Positions 25,122 to 36,582 of a DNA stretch of 64,000 bases are shown piece by piece. How positions within the stretch are numbered: position 1 is the first letter of the stretch; every line of letters starts with the position of its first letter. The stretch is from assembly GCA_032622095.1 (NCBI GenBank), contig CP136066.1, positions 112,493,319 to 112,557,318 of the forward strand, read 5' to 3'. This DNA comes from Siphonodentalium dalli. Taxonomy: Eukaryota > Mollusca > Scaphopoda > Gadilida > Siphonodentaliidae. The translations under genes and the position numbers were made by a program. Under the pieces are notes generated by a model, which was given only the letters and a program-made list of their open reading frames with translations, was not told the DNA's origin and made no database searches.

Positions 25122-25844
25122 AGCTGAGCGAAAAGTTGTTCAATGTTCCTGAAACGATATGTGCCAGATCAGGAAGAAAATCTGGCAATTTCAGAATTGA
25201 TGGTGCTCATTCCAGATGTATATATAAAGCGCTGCAAGCTTATATAGACACGACATTTGGTAGTGATGACTCTGCCATATTCTGGAAATTGCGACATATA
25301 TAACCTGTGGAAATATAAAAAAATTCTCAAGTAAGATAATAGTCAACTCAATATTTCCACTGGCTAAAATGGATCGATGTATATAGAAACTGGTGTGAAA
25401 ATGTGAATATCCGTCTGTGTGACGTGAGCGTTACCCGCAGTACGGGCGTTACCTATTTTATATAAATAGGTCTAAGACAATCAATTGTTAATAATTTGCC
25501 AACAAGTGCATATTAAAAATATTCCAGAGAAATTTTGTTTCTCGTACACAATTCAAATCAATGGATTAGCCCCGTTTAGCGACTATATTGACGATTAAAG
25601 TGAAATTGTTTGAGCGCGATCGCAATTTGCTATACGTCGACAATAGGCAAGTTAAACTAGTTGGGGAAGGCATCACAAAGAACTCGAAACATCTGATGGA
25701 AATTTATCTAATCCTTCCTTTTTATTTTTTTACTCCGCCTTCTTTCAAGTGGGTCTACTAGCGGGTAGTTGAACAACAAAGCTATACAGAACTCAGTACT
25801 TACTTTGAGGTGATAAATCCGTCGGCCATTTGTACACTAAAAAT
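25122..25844. other. No feature recognised
   Basis: AT-rich sequence with a small GCGTTACCCGCAGTACGGGCGTTACC inverted motif near 25,428. No coding sequence is recognised. Confidence 0.4.
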
Positions 25845-26015
25845 AGTAACCACGTGACCGAGTTTGGTGGCCCTGATCTTATGTACAGAGGATATTGATG
25901 AATTTAGATTGCAATTAGTGAGTCTATGCTCAATATAGGTCTTATAGATATAAACCTTGTATTAAGGTATATACTTATGGTAGTGTTATCGCACCAGGGG
26001 ACCTATGACACCAGG
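25845..26015 (-). repeat. Inverted-repeat partner of 19,628-20,900, uninterrupted
   Basis: Continuous reverse complement of the flanks of the hAT (19,657-20,356) and of the hairpin (20,461-20,859). It therefore preserves both unoccupied target sites. Confidence 0.8.
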
Positions 26016-26159
26016 CGCTAAACATTGGCGCGTTATATATTGACTGTCAAAATGTTTTTTCGCGCCAGGACATCAGACAATGACACGTGACTTATAACAG
26101 TAGCAGGATATGTTTGAATGTTATCGGTTACGTGAAATCTATCACATCACGTGATTTTC

Positions 26160-26455
26160 CACCATGGGAGAAAAGTTAATTCCCGGGATATAAGTTATCT
26201 CCCTGGGAGAAAAGTTAATTACGGGGAGAAAAGTTTTCTCCCTGGGAGATAAGTTATCTCCAGGGAGAAAAGTTTTCTCCCTGGAAGAAAAGTTAATTCC
26301 CGGGAGAAAAGTTTTCTCCCTGGGAGATAAGTTTTCTCCCTGGGAGATAAGTTATCTCCCTGGGAGAAAAGTTAATTCCCGGGAGAAAAGTTTTCTCCCT
26401 GGGAGATTAGTTTTCTCCCTGGGAGATATGTTAATTCCCGGGAGAAAAGTTGTTT
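26160..26455. repeat. Right array of CCCGGGAATTAACTT units
   Basis: Reverse-oriented version of the 11,335-11,875 array (GAGAAAAGTTAATTCCCGGG, TCTCCCTGGGAGATAAGTT), with about half as many units. Confidence 0.9.
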
Positions 26456-26460
26456 TTATT

Positions 26461-28023
26461 TTTGTAAATCAGGCTTTCCCCAAAATTAACAACAGGAATT
26501 GTGAATCTATAGCTGTACATTTCTCTTACACGCATTCGAACACTGTCTGTATTTTGGGCTGAGTAACTCATATACAAAATTTGGCTCGGATCAGATAAAA
26601 AATGTTTGAGTCATCGCACCATGCGTAAGGTCACGGTGTCTACCGACAAACAGACGAACAAACGACGAGTGGTCATCCGGATGTCGGCACTATATGTCCT
26701 ATAATGTACTATAAACTATGGTATAGATACACGTAAAAACGTATATCGATTTGATCCAATGATAACCTGATATTCTCTTTTGGATCAGATAATTCTAATT
26801 TAATACTGATATTATCTTTTGGATCGATCCGTTAATTCTAATCTAATTTAGAATTTTTTTTTTGTTTTGTTATTTAATTTCAAGTTGCTCTATTCATAAA
26901 TAAACTAATCTTCTCAAACACAAAGGACCAAATGACTTCCTCGGTGTTACAAGAATCACCCAGTGTTAGCATGTTTTCATCAAATTACTTTTATCCAGAA
27001 ATATCCACAAAATGTAAGACACAAGCAATTCAAAACTAAAATAAATAACATTGTTATCCTCCTCCCTATTTTCCACCCTTCTGATTGGCCCATGTCCTGT
27101 CACGAGCCGGGCGACAAATCACACTGTCGCCCGCTTAGCCGGGAGACATTGTTTTTGTCGCCCGCCTGATGCTATATTGCAAGAATATCTCCAAACACAC
27201 ACTGCAGTAACTCATCTATTTCACATCACTATACATACTAAAAAATCATAGATCTTATATACCCCACGGATTCGCAATACACGCCAGTTGTGGTGTTTGC
27301 TAATTTGCATATATTTTAGTGAACACTAATATTCGAACTTTTAAGTTGATATTTTTATTGGACAAGCGTTATTATTTACTTTTTACATCGAAACATCTCG
27401 GTGAATCAATTTGTTCATGTCGACATTATGATGCAAGATTGAAAGAGAGGATCCCTTGAGGTTGGTTGGTTATAAATGTTCCTGGTAGACAACGTAATGC
27501 ACACGTTTGTCGCGAATGAATGGTACTGTACGCTTATCCTCCGCGATGTCTGCAATGTGATCATAGAAGTATGTTATGTGAGGATCGCCATGAGCACCGA
27601 CACATATGGATGTACATTAATGAAATTGACAACTTCCCAATAGCTTTCGGGGAAGACCGTTATGAAATGAACATCGTGAGTAAATTGCGCACACAAGACG
27701 ACATTGAATATGCCACATGGCAGAAGACGAGAACATACCTACATGTATATGGCCAGCGATGTATATATACGTCCATGATATATGGCTTATTGGTTTACAT
27801 TGCATGGACCGACATTGACGATTTAACCACCAAATTGATCGTAAATAAACGCGGATTATCAAACGCTTAACAGCTTGACTATCGTTTATGGAACAGAAAT
27901 GCTATGGGACGATAAGTTTTACTGACAATATACATAATCGGGAAAGAAAGCACTCGTGACTCAGTGCAACATCGTGCGTGTGGATGGCAAGGATTTTATT
28001 ATGTGATATAATCGGATAACAAA
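26461..28023. other. Mostly unassigned; small GCCCGGCGACAAAT-type repeat near 27,100
   Basis: Positions 27,095-27,170 carry GGGCGACAAATC and GGGAGACATTG motifs shared with the hairpin at 28,024-28,174. A 116-codon frame (27,520-27,870) has no recognisable family. About 26,590-26,690 resembles a degraded retroelement tail (ACCGACAAACAGACGAAC). Confidence 0.4.
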
Positions 28024-28174
28024 ACAGTTGTTGCCCTTCTTCTCGGGAGACATTGAGATTTGTCACCCGCTCGAGAACGGAATGTCTCCCTCGGAGCTTC
28101 GCTCCTCGGGAGACATTCCGTTCTCGAGCGGGTGACAAATCTCAATGTCTCCCTCGACAACGGGCGACAACTGT
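28024..28174. mobile_element. 151-base near-perfect hairpin (MITE-like)
   Basis: ACAGTTGTTGCCC at the left pairs with GGGCGACAACTGT at the right, and the pairing continues through GGGAGACATTGAGATTTGTC and CCGCTCGAGAACGGAATGTC to a tiny loop near 28,098. Only a few mismatches are seen, so it is recent. Short frames on both strands here are artefacts of the palindrome. Confidence 0.8.
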
Positions 28175-28349
28175 ATAATGTCACTCGGCAAAAATCCCCC
28201 GACTCTGAGCGGAGGCTTTATAGAAATATATTATATGGATTAAATACTTGTGCATTGTCTTATAACTGAGCTGCATACAAACAAACGAATCTGAGACTAC
28301 CTCTTAAAATTTAAAAATATAACCTAAAATTGGCACAATATAAAAAAAT

Positions 28350-28600
28350 TCTAAGAATGCATGCAGGTTCGGACAAAGAGGCATCCCAGGATTCTATGTC
28401 GAAAAATGGCAATAACTCCGCCAAAATGAGTCCGATCGAACTCAGTATCGTAGGTTCCCATGCTGGTAGATATATATATGTGCCAAGTTTAAACCAAATT
28501 TACCAGAAAATGACAGAATACAGGCTCTGAAAACGTTCCGGACGGACACAGCATGCACGACCCCACGGACGAGGGTCAATATTATAGTCCTCCGACGGAA
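28350..28600 (+). repeat. Retroelement tail-like repeat
   Basis: Contains AATAACTCCGCCAAAATGAG and GTGCCAAGTTTAAACCAAAT, then GTTCCGGACGGACACAGCAT. Wording of this kind is typical of the 3' tail of degraded invertebrate retroelements. No enzyme sequence is present. Confidence 0.35.
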
Positions 28601-29960
28601 TGTCTGGAGACAATGAGTTGGAAGCTATAAATGAATACCATCATAAATTCAACTAAAATAGAACATTCAGTTATAGAATGAGATTAGATGTTTCACCCCT
28701 CCACATTATTGGTGTTGATGTTCAACAATTATAAAACACAAGGCCATGGCTGACGAAACTAAGAGTTGGAAAGTTTGATTGAGAATGTTCTGCCGTTTAA
28801 ATTTTCGTGTAAAGTTTAAAGATCAATAGTTGAATGTTTCATTTTTCCGTACAATGTTAGACTGACAAGGCGCCAGTTGGAAAATTACTAGCAACTGGAA
28901 TCTCCAAGAGCTGCATTTGGGGTGGGGTGTAGTCCATAGGTGGAAAACACGAGTGAGACCACATAAAAATGACCAAATAGACACATTCCATAATGCATGT
29001 GAAGAAAGGCATATAGATTTCGCCGTAGATAAAAATTATCATAACAAATACTGCTACTACAGTGTTACTGTTCACGTAGTGTGTAAACCTGTTACACACG
29101 CATAACGGTTATGTCAAATTAAAATTAAATTTGAATAGGTCTATCATTTGAATAGGGAAAGTATGAAAGTATAAGTAGTTTAGCCTATATATATACGCAG
29201 AGCATGGCGAGGATGATTCGCCTTATCTGATCGGTTTAGGAATAAACACTTCATTCGAAGAAGAGGTAAGCACGTGGTTTCGAACAAATCTGCTTGTAAA
29301 ATATAAATCCAAGATGTTTTGTTACAAATAACACATATACCTATTATAGTTAATCACCTTCCGGTCAAGTGGTCCTGGCTGGTTTTCTACATGCCAGTTG
29401 GCTCTGCTGACTAATTAGTATGATGTTGGTTCATAGGTACCCCAGAACAAAAATATTACCCCAACCCAATAATACTTAATTATATAGGATTACGTATTTT
29501 TGGGGTGGGCTCAATTTCTGTTCTGGTGACCTGTGTGTTGGTTGGGCGAAATGTTGCGGTTAAGAAAATAGTACCGTTATATGTTTCTTAAATTATAATT
29601 ATAGAGATATCAGGCAAGTATAAATGATTAAAAACAAGTCCAATATACATGTAACTAGTGGATCAAGTAATGCATTTGGAACGAGAAATGCAACATGAAA
29701 GACACTATATCTTGTTTTAGCGGGTGCAGCATTTATTATTTTGTATTTTTTTCAATAACAATGATAGTTTGTTTTTTCAGGATTATTTTCCCAGCACAAC
29801 AATGCAATGGGAGGCCGATCACGATCGGCATATGTTTAACATCCCTTGGAGATAGTAAATTGCTATGATCGCGGAATCATAATTTAAAGTTTTGTTATTG
29901 AATCTCAAGATGCACAATCCGAATTAACGCTCCAAAAGTACGATTTCTTCGACTTTGGGG
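28601..29960. other. Intergenic, no feature recognised
   Basis: AT-rich and apparently unique. A non-coding first exon of the downstream receptor gene could lie here or further upstream, but I cannot locate it. Confidence 0.4.
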
Positions 29961-29964
29961 TTAA

Positions 29965-30543
29965 AGGGGTACTGTACGCCATTTTCAATACATTTCCGGT
30001 GATAACAACGATCTAATATCGATAATATATAGAAACATAAGTAATTTGAGTCGAAGATGTATTCTGTAAACGCTCAGGTTAATAGGCTATCTTAAAATCA
30101 AAGTTAACAATTTGATATAAATTCAATTTATGGCTGGAGCCATAAAATGGCGTAAATTAAATTACGAATTTCCGTGTACAACACGTAATCAAATTAATTG
30201 AGGGATAGTGGATTGGTAAACCCATGGCACACACGATCGTTTAAAACATTATGCTGATACGGGGAGAAAACTCAAGCCACTCAATGACTAGTGGCGATAC
30301 AATAACTTAAATGAGTATATGGGACTAGTATGCATATAATACAACTTTTATTTGATACATTTGGTTGAAAACTGAACAAAAATTACTCGACAACGACAAT
30401 TTGTATTTTTGCATTCCGGTAAATTTGCCATCCGTAACACTACTTCGTACTCAACAGACTTTCAAATAATGAAAAAATTGTTACCTTATTCTCCGACTCA
30501 GAGACTATAGAAACCAACAACAACATTTGGGTACAGTATCCCT
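29965..30543. mobile_element. piggyBac-like MITE, TTAA-flanked
   Basis: Ends AGGGGTACTGTACGCC and (reverse) AGGGATACTGTACCCA, with TTAA at 29,961-29,964 and 30,544-30,547. There is no coding content. It lies about 360 bases upstream of the receptor's first coding exon. Confidence 0.75.
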
Positions 30544-30892
30544 TTAAAAAATATTTGATTCGAGTCGGGGAACCCACCCGTCTGAGTGGTCAGATATCGA
30601 TTTTTGAAGTTTGTTATTTCTCAAGATATGTACTTATTTGTTGCCTGTAAAAAAAATCGCGAAGGCGACGGTCTCGGACAAAATTGCGGATGAAGATGGA
30701 TAACACCAAAATCAAGTGGTAATACGTGATATATAGAGGCGATAATACGGCCACATTTCGTTGAATAACTTAGTTAACGGTGGTTATCATTATTTTGTTG
30801 TAATTAATCGATACTGATAACTAAAGTGTATTTTGAATAAATGTTGTTGTTGTTGGGGATCGTCTGATCGAAACGAGTACCTTTAATATACA

Positions 30893-30907
30893 CCACTTAT
30901 CTTACAG
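30893..30907 (+). promoter_or_regulatory. Probable splice acceptor before the first coding exon
   Basis: CACCACTTATCTTACAG ends 12 bases upstream of the ATG at 30,920. It has the pyrimidine tract and AG of a 3' splice site, so the start codon probably lies in the second exon, after a non-coding exon not identified here. Confidence 0.5.
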
Positions 30908-30919
30908 GTCATCGGCTGA

Positions 30920-31966
30920 ATGGAGGGACTGCTTCGACTTACTCTTGTTATTGTGGTTGTGGCGTGGCCAAATTGCCAGGGCGTCAACGCACCCCGGGCA
31001 CTGCAGATTCAAAGACGCCCCCACGAATCATTCTTGAAGTTCGTCAAAAGAGGGCACGGGCTCTACTGCCCTCACGGACATTTCTGCAGGGGAAAAGTTC
31101 ACTACACCAAACATGGAAAACCTCTGGTATCCAACGAATGCAGTTATAGATGCTGGAATTGCAATTGTGACGTAAATTGCTCTCAATTTGAAGACTGCTG
31201 TCCAGATAAGAGAAAGACTGTTGGACTTTTCGCACGCAAAATTGATTCTAGAATAGCGTGCAAGTCAAAGTACATAAAGTACCACAAAGTCCACAATGAT
31301 GATGGTGTGGTTATAGCTATGGTGAACAAGTGTCCCAAAGACTACAACGACGACGACGTTTCAGAATTATGTGATAACACTGAAGTTTCTGTTGACGATT
31401 TAATCTCCATAACACCAGTCACAGACGGAAGTCACGTGACATACGCCAATAAGTTTTGTGCTCAGTGCAACGGCGCGAACAACTACACCACGTGGTCTGT
31501 GCGGATGGGATGCACAAACATGATAGCTCTCCCGTCCTACAAAACATACAAGGAGATTTTACAAGTATTATGGAAACATCCCGATTGTTATTTTTCAACA
31601 GACGTAAGCCGAAATATTTTAATTAAACTCCGGACTTGCTACGTGGCCGACGCAGAATTGGTGTCTCGTTGCAACGTAACGGGTCAGTGGAGAAGTTTCA
31701 ATGCTGATATCAAGAAAGCTTGCAATTCATACACGTCAATATTCGATGGGAAATACCGCAATCCATTTTGTTTCATGTGTAATTCTGACACTCCATACTA
31801 CGACAGCTGTGAGAGTGAGATTGTACCCACGTCAGTGTCGTTTTCCATGCCAACGTTCTCTGATATACTGAACTTTAATTTGATGTCTCAGCGTGACGCA
31901 GGTGAAAACAAATGGAGGAGCACCACAGCATCATGCCCAATGGGATACACCGGAGACAATTTTTCT
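30920..31966 (+). CDS. Somatomedin-B-like/class-B-type 7TM receptor, coding exon 1 (residues 1-349)
   Basis: This exon encodes the extracellular N-terminus of a cell-surface receptor completed by 55,836-57,518. Residues 1-24 are a signal peptide (hydrophobic LTLVIVVVAW). Residues about 50-97 form a Cys-rich module ending CWNCNCDVNCSQFEDCCPD, the somatomedin B pattern (CxCDxxCxxxxDCCPD). Two later Cys pairs, YANKFCAQCNG (about 175-185) and YRNPFCFMCNSD (about 279-290), are motifs I associate with a large invertebrate family of Methuselah-like or adhesion-like receptors. The frame remains open for three codons past the splice site, but CCGGAGACAATTTTTCT|GTAAGT is a good donor and the exon length (1,047) is exactly in phase. 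The start is the first ATG after a likely acceptor and begins the signal peptide. The ligand is unknown. Confidence 0.9.
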
Positions 31967-33419
31967 GTAAGTTTCTAGATACACTGATGTTGAGGCAAAG
32001 ATAGACGTTTAGATAAAATTATCGTTATTTCCCTGATAAATCGGGGGGGGGGTGGTGCAGAAAAAGTCCAGACATTGGGAGGGGGTGGGTGGGATTTTTG
32101 AGGTCGTAAAAAATGTGTGATGCAAATTTTTTCCAATCAACATATTTATCAAATATTAATTAGAAAACATTGGGATATTGGAATTATATCACTTAGTTTT
32201 GTACTGTGCCTCAATACCTGTTGCATCATGTCTGAGTATGATATGCCCATATCAGTGACTTGAGAACACTGTATGAACCACCAGGTTGGACACTCATGAG
32301 TCATGATTATATCATACCGGTACATGTGGCTAAGCTGTGTAACTATTAAGTTGGCAGACAATTTAAGCTACTTCAAGCAACAATTCATATCATTTCAAAG
32401 GCACAGGTATTAGATGACATTATTGAGCCTATATTCCACTCTCAATACTATTACATGTACTTCAGGCAGTGGCTATCAAGGTCGTATTCTTCCTCTGTCT
32501 TTCTGCTAGTTTTTACCTAAATTGTGTAGTCAATAAGCATGTACCAGCAGTCCTATAGGTGGATACATATATAAAACATAAATCTATTTTGAATGACAAA
32601 ATGTGACATCCGCATGTCAACAGTATAAAATATAACAAATTATTTACAGATATCATCATACCCTCTGAACCTTTTACACCAGTAACTATTTACCAAAACC
32701 ATTTTAATTTGTATAGGATGGTAGACCACATAAAAGGAATCACACAATCACAGACATACTTCTCAGTCCATTAGGATGCCACATGGGAGTGCATTGGCCA
32801 ACAAACTTGGGAAAAATAGGCAGACAAAAGGCCCCAAAAATAAAAATTCCGATCTCAAGGTATCCACCCCCCCTACTTGCACAAACAAATCATCCCATAT
32901 TTGACACTTTTTAAAGGGATAGTACTCAGATGACCGGTGGTACGTCGATCTCAAGTTGCAAAACAGAGTTCAGTCCCTTCGCCACGCGATGTCCTCCGAC
33001 TGCGTGACTTTAAGCACTGTCTGATTTGTTTACCTCCGGGTTGGGAAAACCCATAAATTGTAACTTCCGCATCATGTTACTTTCCAAGTTAACGACGTTT
33101 GTTGTGAGAAATTCGCACCACAAAGACAGCATATATTGCAGAAATTATACTAGCAACGCTTATGTGATATGGAAATGCGACATTCCACGGTCAATGTCCG
33201 TTTAATCGTACCGGTACTCAAGTAATCCTAGACAGTTGACAGCAGCCAGCAGGTTGAACTTGGAATGATCTGGAATGGAAGACGAGTCACAAACAAGTTT
33301 CCATTATTGGCATGAACTGATCGATGAATACGTTGCAGTATATCGGCTGATGTCAACCCCATGCAGACTTGGAAGGTTGCGTAAGTTTGTGTCTTACTAA
33401 ATTGTATGGGAAAGGGAGC

Positions 33420-34085
33420 CCAAATTCACATTTAAATATCAGGTCTGGGTGAACACCAATTGATCGAAATCCAATAAAACATGGCTGACACTGACATGCC
33501 GAGTCAGTCACTGTCAGTAGCCGAGAGGTGCTCACTCCAATTCTTGAATATTTAAATGGTGTTTGTTTGAAGATTTTTAAACGTTTATTTATAATCTCAT
33601 TCTCTCAAAAGAAATCCAAATGTTTTTAAGTAGTTACCAAGTTGAACGATATCATGGAACAGTTTAGTGTGACTCCCCTTATCTCAGATGCATCTAGGTG
33701 GTGTAAGACCAGTCTATATTAGATCGATTAGTCTAAATAAAGATCTATTGGTGGTTCACCCAGACCTGCATGTTTATTAATAATCGCATTGAATGTACCG
33801 AAGCTCAACAATCATCTGCAGGTCTCGGTGAACCACTGGTTGATCTGTATAAAACTGATCAGTCTATCTTTATATTGAATATATTCAGTAAATAATTATT
33901 CCGTGTCTTTCAACAGAAATTAGAATTATCTCTTTTTAAGTATTGGATGTAATATAATTACCACTATAGAACAGTTCAGAGTGACTCGACTTATCCCCAA
34001 TGCCTGCATATGATGAATGACCAATCGGTCTATTCTATAGCGATTAGTCTAATAAAGGTCGATCGTTGGTTCACCATGACCTGTT
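33420..34085. repeat. Repeated TGGTTCACC/GACCTG motif cluster
   Basis: Four related blocks near 33,440, 33,745, 33,820 and 34,060 contain GGTGAACCA or its complement beside AGGTCTGGG-like and GATCGATYAGTCTA words, in both orientations. This looks like a degenerate inverted tandem repeat; element limits are not clear. Confidence 0.45.
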
Positions 34086-34089
34086 CATT

Positions 34090-34980
34090 TGCACTTAAGT
34101 GCAAATTATGTAAACAGTGTAAATCATTTGCACATTCAAAGTGCTATTAAAGGCATGTGAGGCCTTAGTTGTCGAAAATATTGATATTTGTTCTAATCAC
34201 CGTAAACAGAAAAACATTAAAACGCATAGTTTCGTTCATATATACCATGACCATCACGTAAACAGCATGTTATCATAAAGACCTACAATATTTTACCTAA
34301 GCAAGAGCCTGATTGTGTTACAGAAGACAGCACAATATTAATGCAACTCTTGAACTGGCTAATCACACACACAAATGGCATAAACGCTCTTTATTAGTTC
34401 CATATCAGGAATTCACCAACAAAGAACGCTCTTTATGTTTACCATCATAATATAAACAAACACCAGAAAAGTTACTTTTTATGCTTTTGTTTACATAACA
34501 ATGGTCAAACATTTGACAATAACATACTCTTTATGCGATATTTCTTATTTGTATATGGACAAAGTCTGTCTACATTTTGATGTTCTTTATTTTTGTGGCG
34601 GTTTTCGAAGGGTGGAAATATTTTCACAGGATACCCACCACCAAGGCCAACCGTACCTTTAAATTATCTGTATCTGGAATATGTACCATACATGAAAGGT
34701 GTTCATAGACCCAATCATTTAATTATGCTCTATGTAAAAAAAACATTTATTTGAGCTCAATTAAGCGCACATCATTTGCGCTTAAGTGTAAATAAGACAT
34801 GAGACTATCATACATGTATTTAATAATATATACTAGTCCACCTATTTGTAATTCCTTTCTCAGAGTCTAATTCACTCTTTTTTTTATTTCTAGACAATCT
34901 GATTTATGCTCAAGCTCAAATAGATGAATTTTACTTTTAAAAGAGCAAATAAATTAATTCCGCTTAAGGCACTTTAAGAT
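34090..34980. repeat. Degenerate CTTAAG-palindrome array, interrupted
   Basis: Units such as TTTGCACTTAAGTGCAAA (34,094) and CATTTGCGCTTAAGTG (34,772) are relatives of the GCGCTTAAGCGC arrays at 46-50.7 kb. The MITE at 34,151-34,658 inserted between them, so this is an older relic of a palindrome-array element. Confidence 0.5.
34151..34658. mobile_element. piggyBac-like MITE, copy 2
   Basis: Direct-orientation relative of 12,018-12,475, with AGGCATGTGAGGCCTT at the left, GGCCAACCGTACCT at the right and TTAA at 34,147-34,150 and 34,659-34,662. It has a few small insertions relative to copy 1. Confidence 0.8.
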
Positions 34981-35309
34981 CAAATCAAATCTGTCAGATT
35001 ATCACTTGGCCTTACATATGGGTGTCTTTTGTTTTGTGATATCTCCTCCCAAAATATGCATTACCCCAACCAATATCATAAGAACTGCTGAACATATGCA
35101 GTTAACAGGGATGGGTATATATCCTGTGTACCTGTTAGGAAATTGTGGACTACAAGTGGAACAATTTTCCTCTACCAACATTGGTATCTCCCACCCACAT
35201 AATATTTTTCCACTTATTTGACCCTCACAATCACATATTTTGCTTTATATAGTGATGATATGGCAAGAAATTAACTATGTCTGAGAAAAATTTGGTTGAG
35301 TCTGGGTTT

Positions 35310-35525
35310 GTGAGGGGGTGGACTCTGGGGAGATACCCAGGACTGAGAATCTTCTCCGCTGCCCAGGGGGGGGGGGTCGGAAAAAAATTCCAGGCACGTA
35401 TGATGATTTTTATTTTTTTTTCTTCCGTTTCCGGCCTTTTTTTCCAGGCAATTTTGGACACCCACCCTTTTTTTTTCCGTTTCAGGAAGTTTTTTCCGGT
35501 CAGTTTTGGACACCCACCCCCCTAA
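35310..35525. repeat. Short tandem repeat with G- and T-runs
   Basis: Two or three degenerate units of TTTTGGACACCCACCC following TTTTCCGTTTCMGG, preceded by a run of nine or more G. The mirror-like frames on both strands are low-complexity artefacts. Confidence 0.5.
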
Positions 35526-35862
35526 ATTTGAGAAAATTATCAATTGAGCAACCAAATAACTGATTATCCTGCATTATCATAATTTATTGCGCGATATTTG
35601 AATAGAACAGTGCATAATGAGATAACGATACTATTTGAATTTATCATATAACTGTCATTAATCAAGAAATGTGTCAACATAATCACATTTCAAGGGATAT
35701 ATAGACAGAGTGCCAAAGTTTTTATTAACATTCATTTTCATAATATATAGTCACATGATCTAGTTAAGTCACATAATCACATTTGAGTATTCTACATAAT
35801 ACATGGTACCGGTACAACAAATTTCAGATTATTTGATATTTTGATATTTGCTATGTGATATA

Positions 35863-36075
35863 CAGTAATGCCCTAATTAATCGACTCCATAAGCACAGCA
35901 GAATAATAGGTAATTTTTCAGGATTTAGTCGGAAATATGGCTTGTTGTCATTCATCGGAAAGCTCTCGGTGAGAGCTTTCCGATGAATGACAACAAGCCA
36001 TATTTCCGACTAAATTGTGAAAAATTACTCATTATTCTGCTGTGGTTATGGAGTCGTTTAATTAGGGCATTACTG
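35863..36075. mobile_element. CAGTAATG hairpin MITE, copy 1 (full length)
   Basis: A 213-base near-perfect palindrome from CAGTAATGCCCTAATTAATC to its complement, folded at GAAAGCTCTCGGTGAGAGCT, with TA on each side (35,861 and 36,076). TA duplication and a CAGT end suggest Tc1/mariner-type mobilisation. Confidence 0.85.
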
Positions 36076-36342
36076 TATTGCTGGAATCAAATTGTTTATC
36101 AAAACATGTGGAAATACAACTGTTCATCCCAGTTCATCCCAGTTTGAAGAATAATGCTAATACCAAACATAACCATGATATAACCGCGCTACTCTTCTTG
36201 GGGCATCTCAGAAACCAGAACTGAGGAAACATCGAGTACCGGTATATGAGACATAGGTTTGTCATGATATTTTAAGTTTAATATCTTTGTAGAAGTAAGA
36301 TGTCCAAAACTTCAACTATCAAGGTGAATTTCTTCGGGTTAA

Positions 36343-36579
36343 CCCTTTCATGACTGCATCTTCTTGAAATTTGGTGAAAACCCTGTTCCAATGCATTCTC
36401 TTATATTTAAGAGAATTAATGCATTCTCTTATATTTAAGAGAATTCATTGGCTTAACAATATTTACCTTGACCTTGTAAGCCAGTGCATTCTCTTATATA
36501 TTCGAGGCTCGATATATAATAGAATGCACTGGCACAGGATCATTAATGCTGAACCAGCATGGCTCCAGTCATAAAAGGG
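36343..36579. mobile_element. piggyBac-like MITE
   Basis: CCCTTTCATGACTGC at the left and CAGTCATAAAAGGG at the right, flanked by TTAA (36,339) and TTAC (36,580, one mismatch). The interior contains small hairpins built from TGCATTCTCTTATAT words. No gene. Confidence 0.6.
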
Positions 36580-36582
36580 TTA

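Larger units (their letters stand above)
11213..26460. mobile_element. Proposed composite palindrome-array element PA-3 with nested insertions
   Basis: Inverted arrays of the same CCCGGGAATTAACTT units sit at 11,335-11,875 and 26,160-26,455, both bordered on the inside by GGTGGAAAATCACGTGAT in opposite orientation. A second inverted pair (19,628-20,900 with 25,845-26,015) lies further in. The left end reads TACGGAAGCC, like the TACGGAGCC end of PA-1. Nested elements explain most of the interior. A clean right terminus with a matching target duplication was not found, so the outer boundaries are tentative. Confidence 0.4.

Noticed and set aside
27520-27870. 116-codon open frame
   Set aside because: No domain, signal peptide or splice context recognised. 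Could be a real small gene but there is no positive support.
31967-31978. Three extra codons and stop ending the first receptor exon as a short secreted protein
   Set aside because: GTAAGT is a strong donor exactly in phase with the downstream exon. An intron-retaining secreted isoform is possible but unsupported.
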